Assembly: GCF_035046505.1 (NCBI RefSeq)
Contig: NC_089826.1
Span: forward strand, 73,833,754 to 73,897,753
DNA length: 64,000 bases
Direction: 5' to 3'
Source: Tiliqua scincoides
Lineage: Eukaryota; Chordata; Lepidosauria; Squamata; Scincidae
Shown: positions 44,301 through 54,789 of the stretch, one piece after another
How positions within the stretch are numbered: position 1 is the stretch's first letter
Layout of the letters: each line of letters begins with the position of its first letter
Position numbers and translations under genes: made by a program
The notes under the pieces: model-generated
What the model was told of the DNA's origin: nothing
What the model saw: only the letters and a program-made list of their open reading frames with translations
Database searches by the model: none

Positions 44301-44319
44301 GCATGATGGGACTTGTAGT
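44301..44319 (-). promoter_or_regulatory. ZNF143/M4-like promoter motif in the hAT
   Basis: On the minus strand the sequence is ACTACAAGTCCCATCATGC. This closely resembles the vertebrate promoter motif ACTACAATTCCCAGCATGC, which is bound by ZNF143-type factors. It lies just before the CpG-rich block of the nested hAT. Confidence 0.5.
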
Positions 44320-44399
44320 CTTCAGGGAGATGTGACTGTTCTTTCCATCCTGGACTCTGGAGCCGCCCTAAGGTTCCAAGGGGGGAGGAGGAGGGGGAG

Positions 44400-45010
44400 A
44401 AAAGGGGCTTTGTGGGCACTGAGTAGTGAGCCCCACTGAAAAGGACAGGGCTCCCCTCACGCCCAGGGAGGCCCAAGACACCAGGCAGGCAGGCAGGCAG
44501 CGGGGGCCATCCCTCGCGCTTCACCTGAGGGGAGGGAGAAGGGGCTTCCACCTGCCCCTCAAACCTGGGCTGCGACTGCGCGGGCTCCCACCGAGGAGGG
44601 GTGACGACGCTTGGCAGCGCCCTCCCTCAGCCTGGCCACGGGGGTCCCTGTGAAGCGCCCCCCGCGCCCTGTCCCGCGGTTCAGCCCCCTGCCCGCTGCA
44701 GGGCAAAGGAAGGAAGGGTGCAGGGAAGAGGTGCCTGGCTGTCCCCCGCACCTGCTCGCAGTGTGGCGCCTGCGGGCACCTGCTTGCAGTGGGGCGCCTG
44801 CGGGCACCTGCTTGCAGTGGGGCGCGGAGAGCAGGTCCGGGAGAGCGCCGCTGCCTCTGCCTGCCTAGGAAGGAGCTGCTGTGGGTGAGGGCGGCACTCA
44901 CCAGCAGCCAGCGCCTGCAGCACATCGTGCCGGAGAGAGGCGCCCTCGGGGCTGGGCTGGCTGGGCGGCGGCAGGGAAGGTGACCCGCTTCCAGCCCCTC
45001 TTGGGAGCCA
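44400..45010. other. CpG-rich block inside the nested hAT
   Basis: It is dense in GC and CpG, including GGCTGCGACTGCGCGGGC and a two-and-a-half-unit tandem around GCGCCTGCGGGCACCTGC at about 44746-44826. All long frames here (for example 44521-45051 minus) overlap each other on both strands, as expected from high GC, and carry no recognised domain. Confidence 0.6.
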
Positions 45011-45358
45011 CACCAGAAGGCTGAAAGAGCCACATTCGGCTCTAAAAACACAGGTTGCCGACCCCAGGCCTATACCTTTAACCAGTGTATAGAAGAGGAA
45101 ATTTAGACAGGTTCAGCACAGTAAGGAAGAGCTTTAAAAGCTGCACCTGCCCAAATTCCCTCTTCTATAAAATGATTAAAGGTACAGGCACTCTGTCCTC
45201 CATTGTATCTGATCACCCTGACTCCTTGAACCTGCACCTGCTCTGGTGCAAGTCCAAGAGGAGTCATGTTGGCAGATCTTACCTAGGAAGGGGGAGAGGA
45301 TACAGGTGGCTTGTTCAAGCTCCTCCAGTTATTTGCTATTAGAAGATAGGAAGCTGTG

Positions 45359-45437
45359 GCTGCAATCCTATACAAACTTTACTAAAGTTCAATTGAACAC
45401 AATGGGATTTATTTTTGAGTAGACAAGCATAGGATTG
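45359..45437. repeat. Short palindromic element
   Basis: It starts GGCTGCAATCCTATACAAAC, contains CACAATGGGATTTATTTTTG, and ends AAGCATAGGATTG. Confidence 0.8.
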
Positions 45438-45459
45438 TACTGTGCCTTATAGAATCATT

Positions 45460-45808
45460 ATAAGCTCGGTCATGCTGCGATACAAGGACATCTGCAAGAG
45501 GGATCTGAAGGCCTTAGGAGTGGACCTCAACAGGTGGGAAACCCTGGCCTCTGAGCGGCCCGCTTGGAGGCAGGCTGTGCAGCATGGCCTCTCCCAGTTT
45601 GAAGAGGCCAACAGACTGAGGCAAAGAGGCAAAGAAGGAAGGCCCATAGCCAGGGAGACAGACCAGGGACAGACTGCACTTGCTCCCGGTGTGGAAGGGA
45701 CTGTCACTCCCGAATTGGCCTTTTCAGCCACACTAGACGCTGTTCCAGAACCAACATTCAGAGCGAGATACCAGAGTCTTTCGAGACTGAAAGTTGCCAA
45801 TTATCCTA
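45460..45808 (+). pseudogene. Short 5'-truncated LINE copy with target duplication
   Basis: Translation gives RYKDICKRDLKALGVDLNRW and ERPAWRQAVQHGLSQFEEAN, the same protein end as 29479-29660, so this is the same family as 28580-29805. The finger region follows in a shifted frame. The tail with TTTCGAGACTGAAAGTTGCC is the family's 3' end. An exact 11-bp repeat ATAGAATCATT flanks it at 45449-45459 and 45809-45819, which is a target-site duplication. The 252-codon frame starting here runs on into unrelated repeats and is not a gene. Confidence 0.93.
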
Positions 45809-45828
45809 ATAGAATCATTTCATTGTTC

Positions 45829-46064
45829 AGCAGTGTAGCTGGTTGGGGGGGGGGGCAAAATGGTAAGTACTGCAGGCACCACAATGGGCTTGCCCTTGGA
45901 GCCATTCTGGGCGATGCACAGGTGCTCACCAAACCAAATGGCATCTCCCACATTGTTGTCACTATCCGGAATGTCTCCAGTGGTGCGTGGGAGGGACTAC
46001 TTACACAGCACGTTGCAGAGCCTGTAGTTCTTACCATTTTGCCCTCCTCTAGCTATGGTACTGC
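45829..46064. mobile_element. hAT MITE of the fold-back group
   Basis: CAGTGTAGCTGGTTGGGG at the left and CCTCTAGCTATGGTACTG at the right are inverted, with CAAAATGGTAAG and its complement inside each arm. CATTGTTC and CATTGGTC next to the ends match at 7 of 8 positions, with a one-base uncertainty at each boundary. Confidence 0.7.
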
Positions 46065-46071
46065 CATTGGT

Positions 46072-46215
46072 CCTTGTAGATCAGTATGGTCAATCCACAT
46101 TGACACCAATTCTCCAGGATTTCAGAAAGGGAACTTTCACGGCAGTAGCTGGCAATGCCAGGAGATGACCCTGGGGCCTTTGCATATGCTCTTCCACTGA
46201 GTTACAACCCTTTCT
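46072..46215 (-). mobile_element. tRNA-derived SINE
   Basis: On the minus strand the head has GTTGTAACTCAGTGGAAGAG (A-box region), CATATGCAAAGGCCCCAGGG and TCTCCTGGCATTGCCAG. The body with CCTGGAGAATTGGTGTCAAT follows. Same family as 48785-48985. Confidence 0.75.
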
Positions 46216-47140
46216 TCTTAACAAACATACAGAATACAGACAAGTTCAACAGTTAGCTTCTGTGTACTCTAGCGTACATTATATCGAAGAATATAATTGT
46301 TCTGGGCTATCTCCAAATGCTAATACGAAATTTAAAGTTAGATATTTTTGGGGTAATGATCCTACAATAAAGACATTAAGCCATAAAAGAGATGCTACAT
46401 AGTTAACTTTTTATTATCTCATTTAAAAAATATTTCTTAAGACTACATTAAAAAAAAAAAAAGGCATGCAGCACCAAATTCCAGCTATTTGATGTTGGCT
46501 GCCTTCAAATATTAATCTGAAGAAACCTACTCAATTATAACTTAGGGACTACAATGGGGATGCAGTCCATGTTCTAGGAAGGATCACTGAAATTTATCAA
46601 AGGAGTTTGTTTTTTTGCATCTTTCCTGTCCAGGGAAGCAGGGAAAAAACAGGGAACCAGGACTGTACTAGCCACATGTTCACCAAATTCACACAAACAA
46701 TGCTTCTACGCAATCCTGGCTATGTGATGAGCCCAGTGGCACCTAGACGTGACTGTGTGAGGGCCAATGTATTTTTTGCATTTTGCAACTCAATAGTGTA
46801 CATTAACTCAGTTTCATAAGTTAGTAGATCCAACTGCCTTGTTTCGTGCTACCAACTAGAGGCCAGCTCTCTTAGGAGACACACTCACAGCTCAGAGCTC
46901 TTGAATGGAGTTTGCAAACAAAGGTTTGCTAAGGAGCAAACAAGCTTGATGTGGGATCTGGGAAGAGACAAGAGAGCATGGATTGGTGTGAGTCCAATGT
47001 TTTGCTTGTGTGGTGCTTGTGAATGAGATTGGGCTGGCTCTGCAGCCCTGAATGTGAATGCGATTTATGTGTTTGCAGCCCTTGATAGGTTGTTGGTCAG
47101 CTTGGGGGAGGAGCCAAACACCTTAGCTGTGAGAGGTTCA
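46216..47140. other. Unique sequence
   Basis: An A-run lies near 46450-46462. No repeat or gene is recognised. Confidence 0.4.
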
Positions 47141-47148
47141 CTCTAATT

Positions 47149-47418
47149 CAGTGTTTCTCAGTGTTTGTCATCATTGATGATGTCATCATCGCCAGTTATT
47201 TCTGGGTGGGGGAGGCCAAATGTGATGCGACAAAGTCCAGTAAGAGGCTCAGGGTGGATGGGAGGGGTTTTTCAAGTGCAAAAAAGCTTGTTTTGGAGCT
47301 CTGCCTGCCAAGGCTCCTACTACTGTTTGTTGTGTCACGTTCCTAGTCTCGCTGCTGGCCAGGGGTCCCACAAATGCCACCAGACACCACCTCAAGTGCC
47401 ACTGGTTGAGAAACACTG
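47149..47418. mobile_element. hAT MITE (270 bp)
   Basis: Left end CAGTGTTTCTCAGTGTTTGT and right end CACTGGTTGAGAAACACTG. Perfect 8-bp duplications CTCTAATT lie at 47141-47148 and 47419-47426. A truncated relative lies at 11605-11810. Confidence 0.95.
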
Positions 47419-47944
47419 CTCTAATTATCTTTCTTAGCTTTCTCTAGCTTTCTTAGGAGATATATCTGCAGCTGTGAGGTCACAAATGGAGTTCATAAAA
47501 GGAGATGGATGTGAGAGGTTAGCCAGGAAGCATGCAAGGGATTTCAGAGATCCCTGCTGGGTATCTATAGCTTCAAGGGTCAATATGACAAGCAAAGTGG
47601 AGACCTGCAGGTGCCATGTTTGTTTTCCTGCCCAAGGCAGGTGTGAACAACACCTGTTGCAAATTCACACTAATTAGTTGTTATGTATAGTTAAGATTTT
47701 ATCACTGTATCATTTTGCATTCTTTAATACTGACGTTTGAATTTTTAAAAATACAGGGGAAAAAATTCTTGGAAAAGATGGAAGAACCTCTCGAGGACAG
47801 AAAACAGAAGGAGCTGGTGTCTGCTGAGGATAAAGAAATTCCAATGACAGGGCCTTGAGCTGCCACTATGTTAGCTCTGGTAGCTAACCCAGATGAGAAT
47901 GGAATGGTAGATATCTTAACCAAACTACAGATCTTATTTCTTTG

Positions 47945-47972
<28 letters not shown>
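47945..47972. repeat. (CT)n microsatellite
   Basis: About 14 CT units. Confidence 0.96.
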
Positions 47973-47975
<3 letters not shown>

Positions 47976-48023
47976 CATACCATTCAATCCTATGGAAAAC
48001 ACGTTCACTGACATGGAAGTTCA

Positions 48024-48065
48024 AAGAAAAGAAAAGAAAAGAAAAGAAAAGAAAAGAAAAGAAAA
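48024..48065. repeat. (AAAAG)n microsatellite
   Basis: About eight AAAAG units. Confidence 0.96.
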
Positions 48066-48414
48066 GGGGCACTCCAGGACATCAATTCGTTTCTTGCCAT
48101 TTATATGACCAGCTATTGAGAAACATGCATATTTTCAGAGCTCCACCTCTATATCTGCATAACCAAATTCTGGTATCTGTGGGCTACTCTGGGATTTGGG
48201 AGAGCTGACTTTATATATGAAGCAAAAAGTAAAATATAAGGTGCAAAGTAAAGCACTGCACTTGGGGAAACTGTAATGAAGAAGGAACCACCCTTGGCCT
48301 GGCTGACCTTCAAGAGAGGTGCCATGTGTTCTTGAGGTCAGCATGCATGGAGGTACACTATAGCCTGTCAACCAGGAATGCCTCCGTATAATAATGACAG
48401 GCATTATGCTAGAT

Positions 48415-48771
48415 CAGGGGTGTCAAACATAAGATCCGCAGGTTGCATTTGGCCCACAGAAGCTCTTTATCTGGCCCTTCCACCACAATCATCAGCTGCT
48501 CTCAGTTGCTTAGCTGTGCTGCGCTATCACTGCTGAAGAATTGTGTAAAAATTGGGCTCTTGCATATCTTGAAAATATGACCAAGATTTGCATATTTTCT
48601 CTTCTGTTGTTTACAGTTAATGAATTCCTAAGTGAGAAAAAAGTGCTTATTTCTGGTCATGACCTGCACAATGACATCACTTCCTGCTCAATGACATCAC
48701 TTCTGGCCTCAGCAGGCATCATGAATGCTGTTTGGCCCACTGCATGAAATGAGTTTGACCCCCCCCCCCTG
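48415..48771. mobile_element. hAT MITE (357 bp)
   Basis: Left end CAGGGGTGTCAAACATAAGA, right end GAGTTTGACCCCCCCCCCTG. The flanks TGCTAGAT and TGCTAGTC match at 6 of 8. It is the uninterrupted relative of 17320-18026. Confidence 0.9.
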
Positions 48772-48784
48772 TGCTAGTCCACCA

Positions 48785-48985
48785 AGCTAAGTTGGGGCCA
48801 TAATGAAGCACTGGAGTAAATAATATCTGCTTTCCATGTGGAAGGTCCCAGGTTCAATTACTGGCATCTTCTAGGGCTGGAAAAGATCCCGTTTAAAACC
48901 TTCCAATCAGTGTAAGTAATAATGAGCTAGGTATAGCAATGTTCTGACTCTGTATAAAGCAACTTTGTATGTTCATGTACTGATT
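48785..48985 (+). mobile_element. tRNA-derived SINE
   Basis: It has ATCTGCTTTCCATGTGGAAG, GTCCCAGGTTCAATTACTGG (B box), TGAGCTAGGTATAGCAATG and TCTGACTCTGTATAAAGCAA, the typical order of an abundant squamate tRNA-derived SINE. Confidence 0.82.
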
Positions 48986-48989
48986 TCCA

Positions 48990-50254
48990 CTAACAACAGC
49001 TTTCACACAGAGGTAGGCAATGCACTGAGACAAAAAATGCTGTACTGTGAACTATTAATTATGGTTCTTCCCCACCACCCCAATGCAGAGTGAGACTGAA
49101 AAATGAATCTGGCTCCTTTCCATTCCAAACTAGCCTTTTAAAGCATCACACGGCTATCTGGTGGAGCATGAAAAAACTTGTAGTATCCATTCATTGTTTC
49201 ATTTAGTCTTTGAATTAAAAGATTACTAAAAATGACCTTTTGCCTTCATTAAAAAATGGCCTCTTTAAATAAGCATTAGTGCAATATTTTACCCATTGAA
49301 TGTCAATTACAGCTAGATTAGGAATGAATTTATTTAGACCACTGGGGAAATAGATCCTCTCCATCTGATTCTGCCTGGTAAAATTCCAACATTTATCTCA
49401 TTTAAAACAGATGAAGAGTTAGCTAAACACTGTCTTTTTATTACCGCCCCCTAAGAATTGCTGATTATACCTGATATATTGAGGGGTGGGGTAGTTATGT
49501 TAAGTGTTTGGTGAGGGACAGGCTGAATGCTGTTGATTTCAACATGAAAATGAACACCCTCCCAAAGGTTAGTAACCCTTCTTCATAATTATTGTGATGC
49601 TGTCAAGTAGCCAATCAGATCTAACCATGTAATGGCATCATTGAGGGTAAACACTGCTAATTCCGAGTGAGGGCAATGCCTGCACAAGAAACCTTGCCCT
49701 CACTCTGAAATAGCTTTAGTTACTCTCAGCGACAACATTACATAATCAAATCTGTTTAGTGACGTGATGGTGTCACAGTTACTAGGAAGAAGTGTGAGTA
49801 ATGGGGGGACGGAAATAACTGGACATGAGCCTGAAGAAGCACACAATGGTGCTACCGCCTGAACACCTGGTATAGGAAGAAGAGGCCTGAGCATTGGCAT
49901 CTATGGAAGGAGGAGCATGAAAGTGTGTCACATCTCTTTTTCTTTGTAGTGCCCGCTCCCTGTAAAAAAAATTCCACAAAGGTGTCCCACTTACTTCCTA
50001 CATTAGTCATTTATGACCTATAAGATCAGGAAACAATTGTACAGTTTGTTCAACCCATCCTTTGAAGATGATATTTGTTTCTCATGGGCATGTGTCTATT
50101 TCATCAACATGTCTTAAGTAATTAAAGACTGACAGTGCAGTGGGCTTTTGTCTGCCAATGCATTTTGGGGCATACAAACTCGTATGTGTGTATGCCAGGC
50201 TGGGTGAGCAACGATATTTATTTTTCATATGTATAAATCAACTTTCCTTCAAAT
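48990..50254. other. Unique sequence
   Basis: No repeat recognised. 49140-49460 is AT-rich and free of repeats. No gene is supported. Confidence 0.35.
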
Positions 50255-50425
50255 TGATGTACATGGCTCCTTCCTCTCCTCTTTCTCCTCACAACAACCC
50301 TGTGAGGTGGGTTAGGATGAGAGATAACAACTGACCCAAGGTAATCCAGTAAGCTTCATGACTGAGTGGGGATTTGAACCCAGGTCTTCATCCAGTGTGT
50401 TCTCATAATGGCACTACACTGACTC
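50255..50425 (-). mobile_element. MIR-like CORE-SINE
   Basis: It has CACAACAACCCTGTGAGGTG, CCAAGGTAATCCAGTAAGC and GGGGATTTGAACCCAGGTC in the order seen at 23836-24065. Confidence 0.85.
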
Positions 50426-51449
50426 AGTACTTAAAGACCCTCTCTGTGCATGTCCTCTACAAGCTACTCCAGACTGTGCTTCAGAGCCCTTTAGAGAGCT
50501 GGCCATATCACTGATGAGTTCCTTTAGGAGGCAAATTGGGAGTGAGTCTGGTTGAGTCCCTCCCCCCTCTTCTGTACCAAACGGTGGACCATTGTGCCAA
50601 GTGTTTAGCAGCTGCCTTGCTCCTACCTGATTGGTGGGGCCATCACATTTTCCCTTTACATTGTATTTTCTTAAAATTCTCCCCAATGTGCATATCAAAG
50701 TCAGTAAAGAGACATATAACGTAAGTCACATTTGTTGGGGCAATTCTACCTGTTGTGTTTTGAAATGTAAATTACATATTTCATGTGTAATCTCCTTAAG
50801 GGCTTAATGTGCTTCAGCAGTGTTGGTTCTGTAGGTCTTCAAAAGAGATATTCATTGCAATTGTTCAGAATGTGCCATAGTATTATGACTTTCTAATAAA
50901 TTGTCTCCCTTTTTAAAGGACCATGCAAGTGCACAAATGCATGCATGTGTACTCATGCACATGTGATTCTCCTAGATTAGGGTTTCCCAAAGTGTGGGTC
51001 ATGACGCACTGGTGGGTTGTGAGCCCATGTGTGGTGAGTCACAGCTGGGCCCTCCCTTGCTGTTGTTTGGCTGAAAACCGGAGCCATTCCCTAAGTGAGG
51101 GTGACATGATGGCCTGGCTGGCAACCCACTCTTATTTGACCTTTGTAGACCTCAGAATGGCCCTTAGAAGCTTCCAGAAGCTACTTTCAGTTTTTGGAGG
51201 AATTTCCTGTGCACCATGGGTGAATGGTAAGCGGCACATATATGTGCATTCCAAAGCATGGGGTAATGTGCCATTGGAGGGCCCTGAAAGAGCTTTGACC
51301 TCAAGTCCCCCCCCCCCCCGATGCACCATTTGATAGGCACATCTTCACCCATCACACACGACCATGCACAAACGCGCATTGCCATTTCGGCTGCAACCGC
51401 TTGCCAACTGGAATTGCCAGCCGGAGACCAAGAGTCCAGCCTGCTGTTA
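50426..51449. other. Unique sequence with a hAT-like end
   Basis: AGGGTTTCCCAAAGTGTGGG at 50979 and GACGCACTGGTGGGTTG look like a hAT left end. No right end was identified. A C-run lies at 51308-51319. Confidence 0.35.
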
Positions 51450-52280
51450 TGTCCTAAAATTGTTTCCTTTCATCCTGCCATTTGGTATTGGTTTAACGTC
51501 ACGACTCGCTGAAATGTTGAGTTCATTAGCCGCCTCCGGCGTGCTCGCAGAAAGGTGGGATATAAATGTGACAGACCTAGAAAGAATGGTGTAAGACGCG
51601 CGGCGCATGCATGAACAACCAGCTTTGAATATCAAGCAATCCCATTTTGTTCTTACTGCTGTCTCGGGGAAAAAAGCAAACACAAAGTGCTTTGGCATAA
51701 CCCTCCAGTGAACCAAACCTGCAGAGTTCAGAAGGAAAATGCTTATGATAGAGAACAGACAAGCTGATGGCACCGGAGTTAAATCATTTAGGCTCCAGAG
51801 TGCTCTCACTTCCCCAGGCAACAAACTGTTTTGTATCTGCTCTTGTCAGAAAACAGGATCCATTTGTACATTCTTGATTAGTGACACATATTAAGGTTCC
51901 ATTTATTCTTTGTACTTAAATTGCTTTCTTTTCTTTTCGTTTTTTTGGGGGGCTGAAGGCAGTCATTAAAGCTCGAGTTCATTAAAGTATGCTATTCCGT
52001 TGCACTTTTATTTTTATGTAGCTCAACAAAAAACCAACTTTGCTGCAAACCGAAAAGACTTTGGGACATAATTTCATTTAACAACGCTACAGTTAACGCA
52101 TCGGCAGAAAGCAAAAAAAGAAATGAACACAAGAAAAAAAAAAACAAGCTTTGAAGATCTCGGCATCGCAATCAAGTTGGGAAGCAGATGCGGGGAGTTC
52201 ATCCAGGTTCAAGTGCCTACTGCAGGACTCGGAAAGTTGAAGATTATTTAACAGCCCATATTGCCACATTGCAACAATAA
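51450..52280. other. Repeat-free block, possible conserved non-coding element
   Basis: No repeats occur over about 800 bp. Retained CpGs include AGACGCGCGGCGCATGC near 51594, and there are AT-rich patches at 51880-52010. This combination in a repeat-dense region suggests constraint. Frames on the minus strand show no known domain. Confidence 0.35.
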
Positions 52281-52314
52281 ATCAGTACGTGATTGACCCC
52301 TGGAGATTTCTTTA

Positions 52315-52510
52315 TTGGTTCTGCAGCTGGCACAAAATGCTTTGGCCCACTTTTGGATGTTGATAGATAAGCAGGAGCGTATTCCCCATGTTTGTGCAGA
52401 CACCCTATTGTCTTCTGGACACATTTTAAAGTGCTGGTGATGACCTATGCAGTTCTAAAGAATCCAGGCACAGCAAACCTAAGATGCTGCTGCTTATCTG
52501 GGCACTCCTC
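52315..52510 (+). repeat. Possible old LINE fragment
   Basis: TTCTGCAGCTGGCACAAAATG, followed by CATTTTAAAGTGCTGGTGAT and GACCTATGCAGTTCTAAA, resembles a widespread vertebrate non-LTR element region that I recall but cannot name with confidence. Confidence 0.4.
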
Positions 52511-53469
52511 AAGTAAACATGTGAGATGAAGGCTTGGGTTGAAATGGGCCGCTTTTTTAACAACATAAAAACAAAAACCTGCAACAGGGTAACTGACTAA
52601 ACCTAAAGTGAGTGGGCCTCTAGATGGAGGAAACAGCCCTAACTGTTACCTCCCCCAGGAATAAAAGGGTGAACCAACTGGCTCAAGGTCACACCCAGCC
52701 AAAGATCAGGTGAACTTATTACTACCAACTCCATAGGGTGGAGGAAGCTGTAAGGCACAAGCCCATAGGCAACCCCATGGGACCTTTGCCAATTCCAACC
52801 TGGGAGGCTTGCCAGCCAGGCCCACTGACCCAGACAAACATCGTCTGAGTGGTACTGACTCACCTTCAGGCCATGCCAACCTCAGAATGGACACCATTCC
52901 TGCCTACCCAGCCTCCCGACTCCTGCCTAAAGTGACCACATAAAACCAAACCTAACTGAAACCTTGCCATTTGGGTAGGGGGGAAAACAAATTTAAAACA
53001 TAAAACAAAAACTGTTGGCCAAGAGCCAGGGTGGCAGCAAAAAGTTCCTGCCCAGTTTCAAGGGCAACCAGGAAGGGCAGGTTGGGAAGTGTCAAAGAAT
53101 GAGCTGGCACAATAGTAATGTCCAGAAAACCTGGGCATGCATGTTACAGGTGCCTCCCGCTCACAAGGCCCCAGCAGCGCTTCCAGCCGTGGAGTCAGTG
53201 GCACAGAAGGCACACACACCTCTGTTCTATTATATTCCAAAGCGATCTTTACAATCAACAAAGAATCTCAGTGACACCATCTTTGTACACCTGAGAACTG
53301 TCAGTGTCTATAAAGATATGTTCTTGTCTGCCCTTTTCTGAAACTTTCAATTCTGTTGCCCAGTTCTGAGCCTAGAGATGATATAAAATGCTTTTGGTGA
53401 CCCGGGAGAAGCGGGAGGAAAAGGGTAGAAAATGTAGCCTATGATTGTTACTGGCCTTGAAACACCTAA
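52511..53469. other. Unique sequence
   Basis: No repeat or gene is recognised with confidence. Confidence 0.35.
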
Positions 53470-53556
53470 GGGCCGCAATCATAAGCACGCTTACCTGGGA
53501 GTAATCTCCATTGAACAAAATGGAGCTAACTTGCAAGTAAATGTGTATAGTATTGT
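53470..53556. repeat. Short palindromic element, worn
   Basis: Halves CTTACCTGGGAGTAATCTCC and TGGAGCTAACTTGCAAGTAA are complementary with mismatches. Confidence 0.75.
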
Positions 53557-54096
53557 CAATAACTTGGAACCAGAAGACATTACGATGATGTATTTCATGG
53601 GCCATCACACTTTCCCTGGCCCTGCTTTGTGCAGATGAACCAGCCAATTGGCTAGCTTATCCGGGGTTAGGGCGGGGAGTTCTGATGCTGGTAGGGAGAA
53701 TGCTTGAAGCTCCCAGTCTCATGGCATCCAGCCCTTTGCACAGTCTGAGACTAGCTGGTCGCTCTTCATGAGGACCAGGTAGGATTTTTTTACGGTCAGC
53801 AAGATTGGCTTTGCAGCTGGCAGTTATTTTGCCTACCCCGGACTGTCATCGGTGAGGGGTAGTTTAATAGAGCTAGTTTTTTTCCAGGGTTCTAATGTTT
53901 TATTCTGGTCACTTTAGGCAGGGGGTGTAAGGTTTTTGATAGGCAGGTATAATCATCAGTGTCCATTATGGGGAATGCAGGGCAGGGCCAAGGAGATGGC
54001 AGCCACTGTTGGTGTGCTTATGAAGCTCCTGAAGGGGTCTTTGGGAACTCCATGTCTTCTAGGAGCACACTTTGAGAAACACGGAGCTAGAGAATT
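53557..54096. other. Unique sequence with a possible hAT end
   Basis: CACACTTTGAGAAACACGG near 54066 resembles a hAT right end. No left partner was found. Confidence 0.35.
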
Positions 54097-54104
54097 CCCT
54101 TAGG

Positions 54105-54781
54105 CAGGGCTGGCCTTAAGAGCTGCGGTGCCCAATTGGAAACACTTTTGTGAGGCCCCCTCTAATTTTGCAGGGCTTCCCTACTGATTTTTTTTTTTTT
54201 AACGTTTAGCTTGAATGGAGCCAGGCCAAGAAAAAAGCATCTTTTACTTCTGTGCAAGTGGATAGGACTCCTGTACCTGTAGTGGTTGTGCAGAATCGGC
54301 AGCTGGGAGGTCAGCCAGAGAGAGAAGGGAGCGCACGCTCAGCCTGCAGTGCTCCCCAACTCTCGCCCGTCACTGCCGTGTCCACAGCAGCCCGCTCTGG
54401 GGGAGAGGGTGATGCCAGCAGCTGCAAGGGCGGGGAAAGAGCGAGGCACACAAGGGAGGGCACCAGGATGAGATCTCTTGTTATCTGATGTGCTCCCTGG
54501 GGCATTTGGTGGGCCGCTGTGAGATCCAGGAAGCTGGACTAGATGGGCCTATGGCCTGATCCAGTGGGGCTGTTCTTATGTTCTTATGTTCAAACATGCT
54601 GCAGCCTGCATGGCACCAATTTTGGGTCACCTGGAAGCAGCGGTGGGTGGGAACCGCTTCAGAAGTGACACAGTTTGGGGCCAATTTGAGGCAGCAGTGG
54701 ACGGAAGGGCCATGCAGGGGCCCCCGCCATGTGCGGGGCCCACTTGGGCAAAATCTCCCAGTTGCCTAAAAGCCAGTCCTG
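54105..54781. mobile_element. hAT element containing a CR1 fragment
   Basis: Left end CAGGGCTGGCCTTAAGAGC, right end CTAAAAGCCAGTCCTG. The flanks CCCTTAGG and CCCCCAGG match at 6 of 8. The CR1 end at 54451-54592 interrupts it. The rest is GC-rich, and frames inside are incidental. Confidence 0.82.
54451..54592 (+). mobile_element. CR1 LINE terminal fragment
   Basis: From AAGGGAGGGCACCAGGATGA to the repeated TTCTTATG end. It is inserted in the hAT at 54105-54781 and is therefore younger than it. Confidence 0.92.
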
Positions 54782-54789
54782 CCCCCAGG

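Larger units (their letters stand above)
43355..45067. mobile_element. hAT element of 1.7 kb, nested
   Basis: Left end CAGGGTCGGCAACCTTAAAC and right end, reverse complement, CTGGGGTCGGCAACCTGTGT, both followed inwards by AGAGCC and related CGGCTC sequence. Perfect 8-bp duplications GCCTATAC lie at 43347-43354 and 45068-45075. These ends resemble a hAT group with GGGTCGGCAACC termini. The inner part has G- and C-runs, a CTCC tract, and a CpG-rich block at 44400-45010. No transposase frame is recognised, so it is non-autonomous or a captured composite. Confidence 0.93.
43316..45220. mobile_element. Small hAT-like MITE split by a 1.7-kb hAT
   Basis: The left part (43316-43354) starts CAGGGTGACCAGATACAATG. 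The right part (45068-45220) ends with its complement CATTGTATCTGATCACCCTG. The shared arms extend through GGAGGACAGAGTGCCT. Without the insertion it is about 185 bp. No matching target duplication survives outside it. Confidence 0.85.
47427..48406. other. Unique sequence with two microsatellites
   Basis: (CT)n lies at 47945-47972 and (AAAAG)n at 48024-48065. The rest is unique with no gene recognised. Confidence 0.5.

Noticed and set aside
44521-45051. 176-codon minus-strand frame with Pro/Arg/Ala-rich product
   Set aside because: It lies in the CpG-rich interior of a hAT. Frames overlap on both strands, as GC-rich DNA produces by chance.
45442-46200. 252-codon plus-strand frame
   Set aside because: Only the first 50 or so residues are real protein history (LINE end). 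The rest crosses the LINE tail, a hAT MITE and a SINE.
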